Below, piece by piece: positions 44,462 to 53,855 of a stretch of 64,000 nucleotides of DNA; the stretch's first letter is position 1, and every line of letters starts with the position of its first letter. The notes under the pieces are model-generated. The model saw only the letters and a program-made list of their open reading frames with translations. It ran no database searches and had not been told where the DNA came from. Made by a program: the position numbers and the translations under genes. Source of the stretch: Candidatus Poribacteria bacterium (GTDB taxonomy: Bacteria; Poribacteria; WGA-4E; WGA-3G); assembly GCA_022825825.1 (NCBI GenBank), contig JAJDWA010000023.1, forward strand, positions 76,707-140,706. The letters run 5' to 3'.

Positions 44462-46360
44462 TTACCTCGGTGGAACATCCCACAAAAGCACTGTCCCATC
44501 TGTACTTGCAGTTGCGATTGTGCGGCCATCCGGACTGAAAGTAACCTCATTGACGACAGAACCATGTCCAATAAAATTCCGTAATGATTCGCTTGTAGAG
44601 ATATTCCATATAGTGACTGACCCGTTTTTATTAGCACTTGCAACTATGCGGCCATCCGGACTGAAACAGACGTTTTCGACCCAACCGGCGGTATTCCCCG
44701 TAAGTTCTTTATGGAACCCGAACATAGAAATAGGGAACAAATGTATTTTATTATGTCCACCAGTTACGAATTGCCTACCGCTTGGCGTAAAACTCACCCC
44801 GCTACCGAGGTTGTTTGCGATGATTCTTGAGCGCCTCCCTGTAGCATTCCATAAATGTAATTTGTTTGTGGCAGTTAATATTTTTCGACCATCTGGTGAA
44901 AAGCGGACGGTGCTGACAATTTTGTCATGCGGTAATGTGTTTAAGAGTTCACCAGTAGTTACATCCCATAAAAGTACCGTTGTGTCCCAACCGCCACTTG
45001 CAATTTTTCGACCATCTGGCGAGAAGTCAACACTTAAGACAATACCTGTATGTCCTTCCAGAGTTTTCAAGGGTCTACCTGTAGATATATCCCACAAACG
45101 CACTGTTTTGTCTTCGCTACCACATACAACTGTTTTACTATCCGGCGAAAAACAGACGCTTCCGATCGTAGAAGTATTTCCTCTAAAAGATATTAAATGT
45201 TCCCCGGTAATAGCATCCCATAAATGAACAGCCCTTTCTTCGCCGCCAGTAGCAATTTTCAGTCCGTCCGGAGAAAATTGAACGCTACTAACTCTGCCAG
45301 TATGCCCTGTCAATGTCTTACGAAGTTCACCCGTGTCAACATTCCAAAAATGAATCTCGTTTTCGCTTGCACTTGCTAATGTTTTTCCATCCGGCGAAAA
45401 ACGGATGTTTTTGACATTCCCGCTCGGTACTTCAATAGATTTTAGGAGTTCTCCTGTGTCAACATCCCAAAAACGCACCTCACGATAGTTAGCACTTGCC
45501 AAGGTTTTTCCATCCGGTGAAAAACTAACACCTTTGATCCCGTTTGAAGAAGAATGTGCCTTTAGCGTCTTGATTTGTTTGCCTGTTGTAACATTCCAAA
45601 AACGCACACTATTGTCTTTACAAGCACTCACGAGCGTCTTCCCATCTGGCGAAAAACTGATACCCGTTACATCACCTTTATGTTCCTTAATCGTATGTAG
45701 GGTTGTGCCAGTAAGAACATCCCATAAATACATCGTGCCGCTTTCTTTATAACTTTCGCTTTCGGTTCCGGTGGCAAGTATACGGCCATCTGGGGAAAAT
45801 CTGATACAGGTATAAGGCTTAGTGTGCTTTTTTGCCCCTTTGAGAAGTTCTCCAGTGGTAGTATTCCATAAACGTAACTTTCCATCATAACCGCCGGTTG
45901 CAAGTATCGTTCCATCTGGAGAGAAACTTATGGCAGATACCCATAAAGTATGATCTGGCAAAGTATGCAAGAGTTGACCAGTAGTCGCATTCCATAAATG
46001 GACTGGACCTTTATGGGCACCAGTTGCAACTCTTGTTCCAGCCGGTGAAAGACTCCCACTCCAGACAAAATCTTTATTGTTGGTAAATAGTGCTAATTCC
46101 TTAAGCGTATCGGTATCATAAAGCCAAGTCCCTATGGAACTGGTAACCGCGAACCGCTTTCCATCTGCAGAATATTCTATTCCATTTATCCAACCTTTAC
46201 CAATACGGGCTTTGGCACCCTCAGGCAAACTGAGTTGGGTAGACGGTGCATAATTGGTTTCCAACGGTTCTGGAAGACGGGGATTCTGTTGACAAGCAGT
46301 ACCGCCTGCAAGAATTAGGAATCCGAAAAATAAAACGATTTTCTTTGCACGTGTAAACAT
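44462..46360 (-). CDS. WD40-repeat lipoprotein
   Basis: A 632-aa protein with a lipoprotein-like signal (hydrophobic run LFFGFLILAGGTAC, Cys23 as the likely lipid site). About fourteen WD40 units follow, each with SPDGKTLAS-like turns and xxxLWDVxTGxLL endings. Such a protein can form two beta-propellers, probably in the periplasm or on the outer membrane. The partner is unknown. AAGAGG lies 5 nt before the ATG. No enzymatic motif was seen. Confidence 0.9.
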   Translation of the reverse strand: MFTRAKKIVLFFGFLILAGGTACQQNPRLPEPLETNYAPSTQLSLPEGAKARIGKGWINGIEYSADGKRFAVTSSIGTWLYDTDTLKELALFTNNKDFVWSGSLSPAGTRVATGAHKGPVHLWNATTGQLLHTLPDHTLWVSAISFSPDGTILATGGYDGKLRLWNTTTGELLKGAKKHTKPYTCIRFSPDGRILATGTESESYKESGTMYLWDVLTGTTLHTIKEHKGDVTGISFSPDGKTLVSACKDNSVRFWNVTTGKQIKTLKAHSSSNGIKGVSFSPDGKTLASANYREVRFWDVDTGELLKSIEVPSGNVKNIRFSPDGKTLASASENEIHFWNVDTGELRKTLTGHTGRVSSVQFSPDGLKIATGGEERAVHLWDAITGEHLISFRGNTSTIGSVCFSPDSKTVVCGSEDKTVRLWDISTGRPLKTLEGHTGIVLSVDFSPDGRKIASGGWDTTVLLWDVTTGELLNTLPHDKIVSTVRFSPDGRKILTATNKLHLWNATGRRSRIIANNLGSGVSFTPSGRQFVTGGHNKIHLFPISMFGFHKELTGNTAGWVENVCFSPDGRIVASANKNGSVTIWNISTSESLRNFIGHGSVVNEVTFSPDGRTIATASTDGTVLLWDVPPR

Positions 46361-46387
46361 TGTAACCTCTTATGTTGATGGACAATA

Positions 46388-47470
46388 TCAAAATGTGGTT
46401 CGTAAGGTTTGCGCTTGTCCTGTTTCAGCTGACCGATAACCTGCGTCAAAAATCTCTATGACATGTCGTGCATGTTCCGCTGTAACGATGGTAGGTTTAT
46501 CCTCACGTATCCAGTCAACAAGTTGCATGATGTCTTCATATACGTGTGCTTCCTGTATGCTGCGATGTGGTCCTACGACGTGCGGTAGTTCTCTTTTTGG
46601 TGCATCAATCGGTTTACCGTTAATGGTACTACCCTCAATCACGCCTGCTGTGCCGTTAATTGCTAATCCACCTTTGATTGCGTGCCCTGCCGCGGCACCA
46701 TAGATAAAGCCGAAGAAGGCATCGCCGAAGTCAAGCAAAATAAAGGTGTTATCGTCCATGTCGCACGGGAGCATTTCCCCTCGGAATTCACGTTCTTTGA
46801 CGCGTACACCTGAGAAAGCCGTTACCCGCTTGACGGGACCAAGGATACCAGTCATCGTGTGCAACCCGTAAACGGTCATGTCGTATAGCGGACCGCCGCC
46901 CGGTTTTCTAAAATACCATGCGGGGTTGATATTAGAAAGGACATCATCACCTTGGCGGACAGATTCACTTTCGTGGTATCTGCCGAAAGAGGAACCCGTG
47001 GCAGCCCACGTCAATGTTCCGATTGCGCCATCGTTAATAAGTCTCTTAATCTCCTGATGTATCGGACGCAGCATCTGTCCTGGGGAAGCAACTAATTTGA
47101 CTCCTCTACGCTTTGCTGATTCAATCAAATCATCAGCCTCATCAACGGTGGTTGTCATCGTTTTGTTGAAGTGTGCGTGGAGGCCGTGTTCAATAGCGAG
47201 TTTTCCTTGCTCGTAATGTAAACCTATAGGTGATGCGATGCTGACAGCATCAACGTGTCCATCTGCCAATAATTCTTCAAAGGTTTCATAAGCGTGCGGC
47301 ACATTGAATTTTTCAGATGCGGCTTGTGTCCTGCCGGGAACGGGGTCGCAGACAGCGGTTACTTTTAGTCTATCCTGAACGTCGTCTTGTGTGAGGTGCG
47401 GCAGAATACCGCGTACTGAGATACTACCGACACCAACGACTCCGATACGCACTCTGCCATTAGTTGCCAT
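46388..47470 (-). CDS. Gfo/Idh/MocA family oxidoreductase
   Basis: NAD(P)-dependent oxidoreductase (360 aa). The Rossmann motif VGVGSISVRG is at residues 12-21. HFNKTMTTTVDEADDL is the place where this family has EKP; here the Lys sits in NKT. A C-terminal beta-sheet domain follows. It overlaps the epimerase gene by 11 bp, so the two are coupled and likely act on one sugar pathway. GGAGG lies before the ATG. Confidence 0.9.
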   Translation of the reverse strand: MATNGRVRIGVVGVGSISVRGILPHLTQDDVQDRLKVTAVCDPVPGRTQAASEKFNVPHAYETFEELLADGHVDAVSIASPIGLHYEQGKLAIEHGLHAHFNKTMTTTVDEADDLIESAKRRGVKLVASPGQMLRPIHQEIKRLINDGAIGTLTWAATGSSFGRYHESESVRQGDDVLSNINPAWYFRKPGGGPLYDMTVYGLHTMTGILGPVKRVTAFSGVRVKEREFRGEMLPCDMDDNTFILLDFGDAFFGFIYGAAAGHAIKGGLAINGTAGVIEGSTINGKPIDAPKRELPHVVGPHRSIQEAHVYEDIMQLVDWIREDKPTIVTAEHARHVIEIFDAGYRSAETGQAQTLRTTF

Positions 47471-48356
47471 GATATCTCCTCCACGATGTTTCGTGTTGCC
47501 ACCCGACAGCGTTTTTGAGTTTGTCGCAATTGATAAACGATTGATGTTCCTTTAGTGATCGGACTTTTGACAGAAATTCTGGTTTAAAACGTTCAACTAA
47601 CTCCAAGGATGGTTCTAAAGCAGAAGTGTCATCTGCGTTGAGAAAGTATACATCGTGCGGGGGAAGTGTGTCTGCTTTTTCCATAATCAAACGGTGCGCG
47701 CTTGCAACGTCTTCACTTCCTACCCAACACCAAAGCCATGGAGTCCAACCGTTTGTCGGTTTTGCGTTTGCTGCCATCTGTTTTCTACGTTCCTCTGACG
47801 TGATCCCAGCGGGACGGGTGATATAGGTTCGGATACCGTAGGCACGTGTATAACTCGCTAATAGGTCTTCACCACAACGTTTGGAGAAACTATAGGAATC
47901 TTCTGGATAGCACGGATGTTCTTCATCTAAAGGCAGATAATCTATCGGCATGTGTGTTTTGCTAATGCGGAATCCGTGCCCTAATGCACAATTGCTGCCG
48001 GACATCACCACCGTTTTTACGTCTGCTTCAATTGCGGCTTGCATAAGGTAGTATGTGCCGAGCATATTGGTTTTGAAAGTTGCATCAAATGGGATGTCTT
48101 TCTCTGCAGCACCCGCACGCATATCCGGATGGTCTACGGGACCGGGTTGTGCGCCAAGGTGTTGGATTGCATCTACGCCTTCTACGGCGCGTTGACAGTC
48201 CTCGAAGTTGTTTAGATCGCCTTGAATAAATGGTAGTTTAGAAAATTCATCAGGCGGTTGTCTACGGGACATTAGGACAAGTGTATGTTTCTCTGCTAAT
48301 TCTCGGATGAGATATGCCCCGAGCCTACCGCTTGCGCCAGTTATTAGGACTTTCAT
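47460..48356 (-). CDS. NAD-dependent epimerase/dehydratase (extended SDR)
   Basis: Sugar or sugar-nucleotide modifying SDR (298 aa). The N-terminal motif ITGASGRLGAYLI binds NAD. The catalytic YSFSKRCGE provides Tyr and Lys. YITRPAGITSE is typical of the substrate side. I set the start at the ATG 48356, five residues inside the longer frame that begins at 48371; GGG lies 6-8 nt before it. The gene is upstream of the Gfo/Idh/MocA oxidoreductase and overlaps it by 11 bp. Confidence 0.87.
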   Translation of the reverse strand: MKVLITGASGRLGAYLIRELAEKHTLVLMSRRQPPDEFSKLPFIQGDLNNFEDCQRAVEGVDAIQHLGAQPGPVDHPDMRAGAAEKDIPFDATFKTNMLGTYYLMQAAIEADVKTVVMSGSNCALGHGFRISKTHMPIDYLPLDEEHPCYPEDSYSFSKRCGEDLLASYTRAYGIRTYITRPAGITSEERRKQMAANAKPTNGWTPWLWCWVGSEDVASAHRLIMEKADTLPPHDVYFLNADDTSALEPSLELVERFKPEFLSKVRSLKEHQSFINCDKLKNAVGWQHETSWRRYHGN

Positions 48357-48405
48357 GAAAAACCCTTTCATATTAATTTACAAATAGTTAAGTCGAAGAA
48401 TTCAG

Positions 48406-48434
48406 TTGACAGGTGTCAGTGTGTTGTCTATTAT
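48406..48434 (+). promoter_or_regulatory. Sigma70-type promoter for the hydrolase gene
   Basis: TTGACA (48406-48411), 17-bp spacer, TATTAT (48429-48434), 67 bp before the ATG at 48502. Confidence 0.6.
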
Positions 48435-48501
48435 TGTTAGGTATTATAGCACTACAGAGAATTTTGTCAAGTAAACTGTATTTGTAGAGGAGAAAACCAC
48501 A

Positions 48502-49536
48502 ATGTATAACGCCGAAAAACATTTTGGAAACTTATACGCCACTGTGCCTCGGAAATATGAATTTCATGAAACGACACGAGAAGGATTAGTAGCATGGCAG
48601 TCCAATTTTCGTCCGGAATTGCGGGAAACACTCGGTTTAGATAACATGGAATCTGACCTTGCTGGCTATCTCCCGAAAGCGGAACAGCTGGAGGTTTTAG
48701 ACATGGACAACCATTTTCGGGAAAGTTGGTATCTGTGGGTAGAACCGACAGTCCCGCTGCCATTCTATCTGCTGCGTCCAAAAACAATTGAAGGGGAAGT
48801 TCCACTTATCCTTGCCCCACACGGACATAACCATCCGCATATCTACGCTGGGATTGCCCACTCTGAAAAAGAGGAGCAGGAAATGGTAGAAGGTGAACGC
48901 GATATTGCTCGGCAGGCAGCAGCAGAAGAGGGATATATCGCTATTGCACCGACAACACGAGCGTTCGGTGAAACACGCACCGAAGCGGATAAGCAAAACA
49001 ATAGTACACACTCCTGCCGACATCAGTTAGTCCATAGCATACTTGTAGGCAGAACCCCGATTGGTGAGCGGGTATGGGATATGTCGCGCCTCATTGATTG
49101 GGCAATAGAAAATTTACCCATAGATGCTGATCGGATAGCAATTACTGGCAATTCTGGTGGCGGGACGGTATCTCTTTTCGCGGCCGCGTGTGAAACACGT
49201 ATTGCTGTGGCAGTACCAAGTTGCTACTATTGCACGTTTGAAGGGAGCATCGGCACTATCCGGCATTGCGACTGCAACTATGTGCCAGGTGTGATGCGGT
49301 TAGGTGAGATGTACGATGTTGCAGGTTTAATTGCACCACGTCCGTTTTGTGCGATTGCTGGACGAGACGACCGCATTTTTCCGATTGATCACGTCAAGTT
49401 TGCTTATGAACGTTTGAAGGAAATCTACACGGTTGCGGGGGTTGCGGATAGGTGTGAATTATTCATCGGTGATGGCGGACATCGCTATTACAAAGCGGGA
49501 GCATGGCCCTTTGTGCGGCGGTATTTTGTAGTATAA
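48502..49536 (+). CDS. Alpha/beta hydrolase (acetyl-xylan-esterase/dienelactone-hydrolase-like)
   Basis: A 344-aa alpha/beta hydrolase. The nucleophile elbow is ITGNSGGG with Ser218; Asp289 or Asp290 (GRDDRIFP) and His327 (GDGGHRYY) complete the triad. APHGHN marks the oxyanion region. No signal peptide was seen, so it is cytoplasmic. It is most similar to the acetyl-esterase-like families used on plant or algal polysaccharides, but the substrate is not provable. GAGGAG lies 8-9 nt before the ATG. It converges with the sugar transferase gene with one base between the stops. Confidence 0.87.
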   Translation: MYNAEKHFGNLYATVPRKYEFHETTREGLVAWQSNFRPELRETLGLDNMESDLAGYLPKAEQLEVLDMDNHFRESWYLWVEPTVPLPFYLLRPKTIEGEVPLILAPHGHNHPHIYAGIAHSEKEEQEMVEGERDIARQAAAEEGYIAIAPTTRAFGETRTEADKQNNSTHSCRHQLVHSILVGRTPIGERVWDMSRLIDWAIENLPIDADRIAITGNSGGGTVSLFAAACETRIAVAVPSCYYCTFEGSIGTIRHCDCNYVPGVMRLGEMYDVAGLIAPRPFCAIAGRDDRIFPIDHVKFAYERLKEIYTVAGVADRCELFIGDGGHRYYKAGAWPFVRRYFVV

Positions 49537-49537
49537 A

Positions 49538-50935
49538 CTACCGAGAACCTTTTTTAATTGCCCATAGCGTTTTCAGGATAATTTTTATATCTAACGCGAG
49601 GGACCAATTTTCAATATAGTAGCGGTCATAGTTAACCCGATCTTCAAGGGATGTGTTGCCCCGCAGACCGTTGACTTGTGCCCAACCCGTCATACCAGAT
49701 TTGACGCGCTGTCGTGCAAGATAGTGTGGAACTGATTCTTGGAATGTTCTAATTAAACCAGACATCTCTGGACGCGGACCTACGAGGCTCATATCACCTT
49801 TGAGTACATTGAAAAATTGGGGCAATTCGTCCAGACTCCAACGTCTGAGGAATTTTCCGAGTGCGGTTTGCCGCGGGTCATCGTTTTCTGCCCACACATG
49901 TCCAACTTTTTCTTCAGCATCTACACGCATAGACCGAAATTTATAGATTTTGAATCGCTTTCCTGCTCTGCCGACGCGTTCTTGTCGGAAGATCGCTTTA
50001 CCGGGTGATGTTAGTCTAATGATCGCTGCAATTATCAACATAAGTGGACTTAACACTACCAACGCCAAAAAACTAAAAATGATGTCTATGAGCCGTTTTA
50101 TGATGCCACTTACCCCCTGCATCGGTGTCTCGCGTAGTTGAAGTAGCGGTATACCATCAAAAAACGTAACGGCTGTGCCACCACTAATAAATTCGGAGAG
50201 CTCTGGCAGCACATTGATTTGAACTGGCACACCTTCGCAAGCGTGCAAAATCTGCAAGATTACATCATTTGACACTGTTGGAGATGTGAGGAAGAGCATG
50301 TCAAGGCGATGCATTTGCACAAGTTCAAGAATGTCTTGACTATTGCCGAGATGCGGCACACGGTTTATCTCACCGTTTGCATCAATAATCCCTATTAATT
50401 CGTATCCACTATTCGGTTTAGCATTCAAAGCATTGATAATTTTTTCGCCGCGTTCATCATAGCCTACGAGTGCTACACGACTCACACCAACTCCCTGTGC
50501 CTGAACTGCCTGACGAAAACGGGACAGGACAAGTCGTCCGAGGAACAACCAAACAAGGCTAAACCCGGTGGCAAGGAGCATTACCCACCGTGAGTATGCA
50601 TCGTGATGATAGATGAAAAAGAGCGCAGCTAACGTAGCGATGAGCGCGATGACTGAGGCTTTACAAAGTGCCCAAAACGCTGAACGTGTTGCGTTGTTTT
50701 CTGGGCGATAGAGTTTGAAACCTTTTAACGTCAATAACCAAATAATTGTCGTTACAGGAATGAGGCGCAAATAGTCATCAAAGGGAGGTGTGCCGCCTTT
50801 GTGTAATGCTAAAGCGTCGAGCCAACCTGATTCAAATCGCAGCCAATATGCAATGACGATTGCGGTGGCAATGAAACAGAGATCGCATAAAACTGTGAGT
50901 GTTATTAGTAGATGGTCAAGTGTTTTTTTGCTCAT
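49538..50935 (-). CDS. Undecaprenyl-phosphate sugar phosphotransferase (WcaJ/CpsE-type)
   Basis: Polyisoprenyl-phosphate hexose-1-phosphate transferase that starts exopolysaccharide or O-antigen repeat synthesis (465 aa). Four or five N-terminal membrane helices span about residues 8-140. A CoA-binding-like Rossmann region with VALVGYDERG follows (about 150-250). The C-terminal bacterial sugar transferase domain has KRLIDIIFSFLALVVLSPLM, FRQERVGRAGKRFKIYKFRSM and WSLDELPQFFNVLKGDMS. No glycosyltransferase cluster is next to it. A promoter lies at 51004-51032. Confidence 0.92.
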   Translation of the reverse strand: MSKKTLDHLLITLTVLCDLCFIATAIVIAYWLRFESGWLDALALHKGGTPPFDDYLRLIPVTTIIWLLTLKGFKLYRPENNATRSAFWALCKASVIALIATLAALFFIYHHDAYSRWVMLLATGFSLVWLFLGRLVLSRFRQAVQAQGVGVSRVALVGYDERGEKIINALNAKPNSGYELIGIIDANGEINRVPHLGNSQDILELVQMHRLDMLFLTSPTVSNDVILQILHACEGVPVQINVLPELSEFISGGTAVTFFDGIPLLQLRETPMQGVSGIIKRLIDIIFSFLALVVLSPLMLIIAAIIRLTSPGKAIFRQERVGRAGKRFKIYKFRSMRVDAEEKVGHVWAENDDPRQTALGKFLRRWSLDELPQFFNVLKGDMSLVGPRPEMSGLIRTFQESVPHYLARQRVKSGMTGWAQVNGLRGNTSLEDRVNYDRYYIENWSLALDIKIILKTLWAIKKGSR

Positions 50936-51003
50936 GAGTGGTATTTGAAGGTACCCGCTATTTGATGTACCAACCTAATTTTATATGTCGTAGAATGTTT
51001 ACT

Positions 51004-51032
51004 ATTATACCGTGCTTGATTTTAGAAATCAA
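51004..51032 (-). promoter_or_regulatory. Sigma70-type promoter for the sugar transferase gene
   Basis: On the minus strand TTGATT (51027-51032), 17-bp spacer, TATAAT (51004-51009). Confidence 0.6.
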
Positions 51033-51070
51033 CTGAAGTCTTTGATAGAATTTGAATGGCAAGAACATTA

Positions 51071-51099
51071 CTGATAAATTAATCACGATGTGTTATGCT
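51071..51099 (+). promoter_or_regulatory. Weak sigma70-type promoter for the Gfo/Idh/MocA gene
   Basis: CTGATA (51071-51076), 17-bp spacer, TATGCT (51094-51099), 29 bp before the ATG at 51129. Both boxes are partial matches. Confidence 0.35.
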
Positions 51100-51128
51100 A
51101 TTTCTATATTTAATAAGGAGGGACACAC

Positions 51129-52217
51129 ATGGCGAATAAACTAAAGGTGGGAATTGTTGGCGCACATCGGGGAAGTTCCTATTTTCAACCATTTAGCACA
51201 ATTGCGGAAACTGAAGTCACTGCAGTATGTGACATCAATGAGGGGACACTTCAAAACGTTGGTGAAAGGTTTAATGTTCCACAGCAGTTTACAGATTACA
51301 CAGAGATGTTAAATGCGGTTGACCTTGTCGTGCTTGCGACACCGGAGAATCTGCACGTCCCGCAGTCTATAGAAGCATTGGAAGCAGGAAAACACGTCAT
51401 CAGTGAAGTAACCGCTGCTGTCAAGTTAGAGGAGTGTTATGATCTTGTTCGGGCAGTTCGGAAGTCGTCTGCTAAGTACACAATGGCTGAAAATACGTGC
51501 TATTCCAAGCACAATGTGTTAATCCGCAATATGGTAGAGACAGGCATGTTTGGCGATGTATATTTCGGAGAGGGAGAGTATGTCCATAACGTAAAATCGC
51601 TTCATCACGATGAAAGTGGTAACCCAACATGGCGTTACTATTGGCAAGTAGGCATCAATCGATGTAACTATGCGACACATAGTCTCGGGCCTGTGCTGCA
51701 CTGGTTCAGTGAACGCGTGGTAAGTGTTTGTTGTCTCGGCACTGGCGTTCGGACTGATCCAGAGCATGCGATGGAAGATACAGTGATGATGCTTTGCAAA
51801 ACGGAAAATGGTGGGTTAATCAAAATTCGGATTGACATGCTTTCTAATCGTCCTGCGAATTCCTATTTTAGTTTGCAAGGGACGAAAGGGTGTTACGAGA
51901 GTTCGCGCGGACTGGGTGCCGCACCGAAGCTCTGGTTAAGTGAGTTTGGCATAAGCGAGCAGTGGAGACCGCTTTCCCAATTTGAAGACTTGCTGCCTGA
52001 ACGGTGGAAAAACCCGCCTGCTGAAGCTCAGAATATAGGTGACCTTGGCGAGTATTTTAAGGTACGCGATTTTGTTGATAGTATCCTCAACGATACTACG
52101 CCACCGATAGATGTCTATGCAGCGATGGACTTTACGGTGCCGGGGTTGGTTTCGGAGAAATCTATTGCGAACGGAGGGACACCTGTGGAAGTGCCAAATT
52201 TTCGGGAGATTGAATAA
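51129..52217 (+). CDS. Gfo/Idh/MocA family oxidoreductase
   Basis: NAD(P)-dependent oxidoreductase (362 aa), with VGIVGAHRGSSYF at the start and EVTAAVKLEECYDL where EKP is expected; here the residue at that place is not a clear Lys-Pro pair. The C-terminal domain has LGPVLHWFSERVVSVCCL. AAGGAGGGACACAC sits before the ATG, a strong ribosome site. It is the third member of this family in the window; the substrate is unknown. Confidence 0.9.
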   Translation: MANKLKVGIVGAHRGSSYFQPFSTIAETEVTAVCDINEGTLQNVGERFNVPQQFTDYTEMLNAVDLVVLATPENLHVPQSIEALEAGKHVISEVTAAVKLEECYDLVRAVRKSSAKYTMAENTCYSKHNVLIRNMVETGMFGDVYFGEGEYVHNVKSLHHDESGNPTWRYYWQVGINRCNYATHSLGPVLHWFSERVVSVCCLGTGVRTDPEHAMEDTVMMLCKTENGGLIKIRIDMLSNRPANSYFSLQGTKGCYESSRGLGAAPKLWLSEFGISEQWRPLSQFEDLLPERWKNPPAEAQNIGDLGEYFKVRDFVDSILNDTTPPIDVYAAMDFTVPGLVSEKSIANGGTPVEVPNFREIE

Positions 52218-52234
52218 TCTGATTGAGTTACAGC

Positions 52235-52426
52235 TTAATCGGAAACGACCTTTGACTCTTCCTCTACAGGTTTGAAGACGAGTCCGCAGCTGCTACATCG
52301 GTATCCACTTTCCGGTTTTGACACCAAAGCAGGGAAAAGCATTCCACAGCAGGTTGGACAAGGTTCGTCAATTTCCATTTCAGCTTGCTCCATTTCGCCA
52401 GAGCGGTTTTCAAATTCAACGATCAC
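52235..52426 (-). CDS. Small zinc-ribbon protein
   Basis: A 63-aa protein with two Cys pairs (CPTC and CSSC, with one more Cys directly after the first pair) separated by about 20 residues, a zinc-ribbon pattern. I chose the GTG at 52426 because AGGAGG lies exactly 6 nt upstream; a longer frame overlaps the Uma2 gene by 35 bp. The stop is close to the Gfo gene's stop (convergent). The function is unknown; it may bind DNA, RNA or protein. Confidence 0.68.
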   Translation of the reverse strand: MIVEFENRSGEMEQAEMEIDEPCPTCCGMLFPALVSKPESGYRCSSCGLVFKPVEEESKVVSD

Positions 52427-52439
52427 GGGTGTCCTCCTA

Positions 52440-53012
52440 TTAATCAGTAACTGTAACGCGCATATAGATGTCACGCAAGGATATCTTGCAGCCGATTGAG
52501 GTGAGCGTCAGCACATCTTCAGGTGCCCGAAATTCGGTGTGTTCCCACTGTCTATCTTGCCGGCAATAATGCTCAACACAGAACTTATGTTGTGAAACAA
52601 GGATGTAGTCTTGCAACGACGTCAGTTGCTTATAGTGCGAAAATTTCTCCTCTCGGTCATAGGCTGCAGTGGAAGGTGAAAGCACCTCTACGATAACAAT
52701 CGGATTCAGAAGTGTGTCGAAAACATCATCCTCAAAGCGAGGTTCATTGCAGGCAACAACGACATCTGGATAGAAGTAGGCTATTGGACTCGGCTGCACA
52801 CGCATATCACTGGAATGGACTTCACAATCTGATGCTATTAATTGGTTGTAAAGTCTATTGAATATATTTCCTGTGATAAGACTATGTGCCCGACTTGCCC
52901 CAGACATTGCAAATATCTGCCCGTTGAGGTATTCACTTTTGTGCAGTGCTTTTCGTTCTTGGGTAATGTACTCCTCAGGGGTGAAGAGGGTTTGTGCAGG
53001 AAGAGATGCCAT
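52440..53012 (-). CDS. Uma2 family endonuclease-like protein (DUF820)
   Basis: Restriction-endonuclease-like fold protein (190 aa). The PD motif FYPDVVVACNEP and the acidic core motif VIVEVLSPSTAAYDREEKF (Glu and Pro-Ser-Thr) are intact. These genes are multiplied in cyanobacteria and Poribacteria; the role is uncertain (mobile-element nuclease, or stress/defence). AAGGA precedes the ATG. It lies 109 bp downstream of the rhodanese gene. Confidence 0.87.
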   Translation of the reverse strand: MASLPAQTLFTPEEYITQERKALHKSEYLNGQIFAMSGASRAHSLITGNIFNRLYNQLIASDCEVHSSDMRVQPSPIAYFYPDVVVACNEPRFEDDVFDTLLNPIVIVEVLSPSTAAYDREEKFSHYKQLTSLQDYILVSQHKFCVEHYCRQDRQWEHTEFRAPEDVLTLTSIGCKISLRDIYMRVTVTD

Positions 53013-53121
53013 GCGTATTTCCTTAATAGCAGTGATGTTAACAATATGATACTATATTCTAAGGCAAAAATCAATCTTTTTTATGCCGTTTTAAAACTGA
53101 GGAATTTCACTGGGAAAGACG

Positions 53122-53460
53122 TTAACCATAGCGGTTCAGGGTCGGATCAATTTCGACTGCCCACTGGTCAATACCACCAGCAAGGTTTTTGGCATCGGTA
53201 AACCCATTTTGATGTAGATAGGCGGTTGCGTAGAGACTCCGCTGTCCATGATGGCAGTAAACAACAATTTCTTGGTCTGATGGAAGACTGTCTATATGAT
53301 GCGGCAACGTGTTGAGCGGGACTAACCGCGCACCTTCAATATGCACGATGTCATATTCGCTCTGTTCACGCACATCTAATAAAAACAGAGACTCGTTTTC
53401 GTCTAATTTCTGTTTCAGTTCTTGTGGTGAAATTTCTGGGAGTGAGGGTTTCGGGTGCAT
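53122..53460 (-). CDS. Rhodanese-like sulfurtransferase domain protein
   Basis: Single rhodanese domain (112 aa) that carries persulfide sulfur. The catalytic Cys69 is in VVYCHHGQRS. LLDVREQSEYDIVHIEGARLV and the N-terminal SPQELKQKL are standard. It overlaps the upstream DUF971 gene by 1 base (TAATG), so expression is coupled. It sits downstream of the SUF genes, fitting sulfur supply, but this link is inferred. Confidence 0.92.
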   Translation of the reverse strand: MHPKPSLPEISPQELKQKLDENESLFLLDVREQSEYDIVHIEGARLVPLNTLPHHIDSLPSDQEIVVYCHHGQRSLYATAYLHQNGFTDAKNLAGGIDQWAVEIDPTLNRYG

Positions 53461-53846
53461 TATTCAGTTTCTTCCTCGTTTTGCATAGGTGGCAACGGCA
53501 TACATTCCGGACACGGACATATCTCGCGTAAGACTTCAAACGGATAGATACCGGTATTGTGTCCATCGTTCCAGCTGAATTGGAGTGCATAACGACCAAC
53601 CAATTGAATGTCAAGCGGTTGAATATCGTTTGAAACCTCTATTAGTGTTATATCACCGTCGCCTTGTGGTGAAAAGAGGGAATGGATATCTTTACCTTCA
53701 TGTCTTATGATAGCACATTCAGCACACGGACACATCTGCCTGAGATAGCGGTATGGATACCAGCTTTCATGTCCATCCTTCCATTCAATTTGGAAGGCGT
53801 TTTCATGTTTCTTGAGGGTTTTTGGACTTTTGCTAACTGTATTCAT
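53460..53846 (-). CDS. DUF971 (GBBH-like N-terminal domain) protein
   Basis: At 128 aa it has the DUF971 pattern, a beta-fold related to the N terminus of gamma-butyrobetaine hydroxylase. The two half-repeats of the fold both end in a CPC-x2-C motif: Cys39-Cys41-Cys44 and Cys110-Cys112-Cys115, each after a LRQM/LREI helix. The six cysteines could bind metal, which is not general for the family. DUF971 is often next to iron-sulfur genes. It starts 9 bp downstream of mazF. Confidence 0.85.
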   Translation of the reverse strand: MNTVSKSPKTLKKHENAFQIEWKDGHESWYPYRYLRQMCPCAECAIIRHEGKDIHSLFSPQGDGDITLIEVSNDIQPLDIQLVGRYALQFSWNDGHNTGIYPFEVLREICPCPECMPLPPMQNEEETE

Positions 53847-53855
53847 TGTGAAGAC

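Noticed and set aside
44520..45227. Open frame opposite the WD40 gene
   Set aside because: Antisense shadow created by the WD40 repeat codons.
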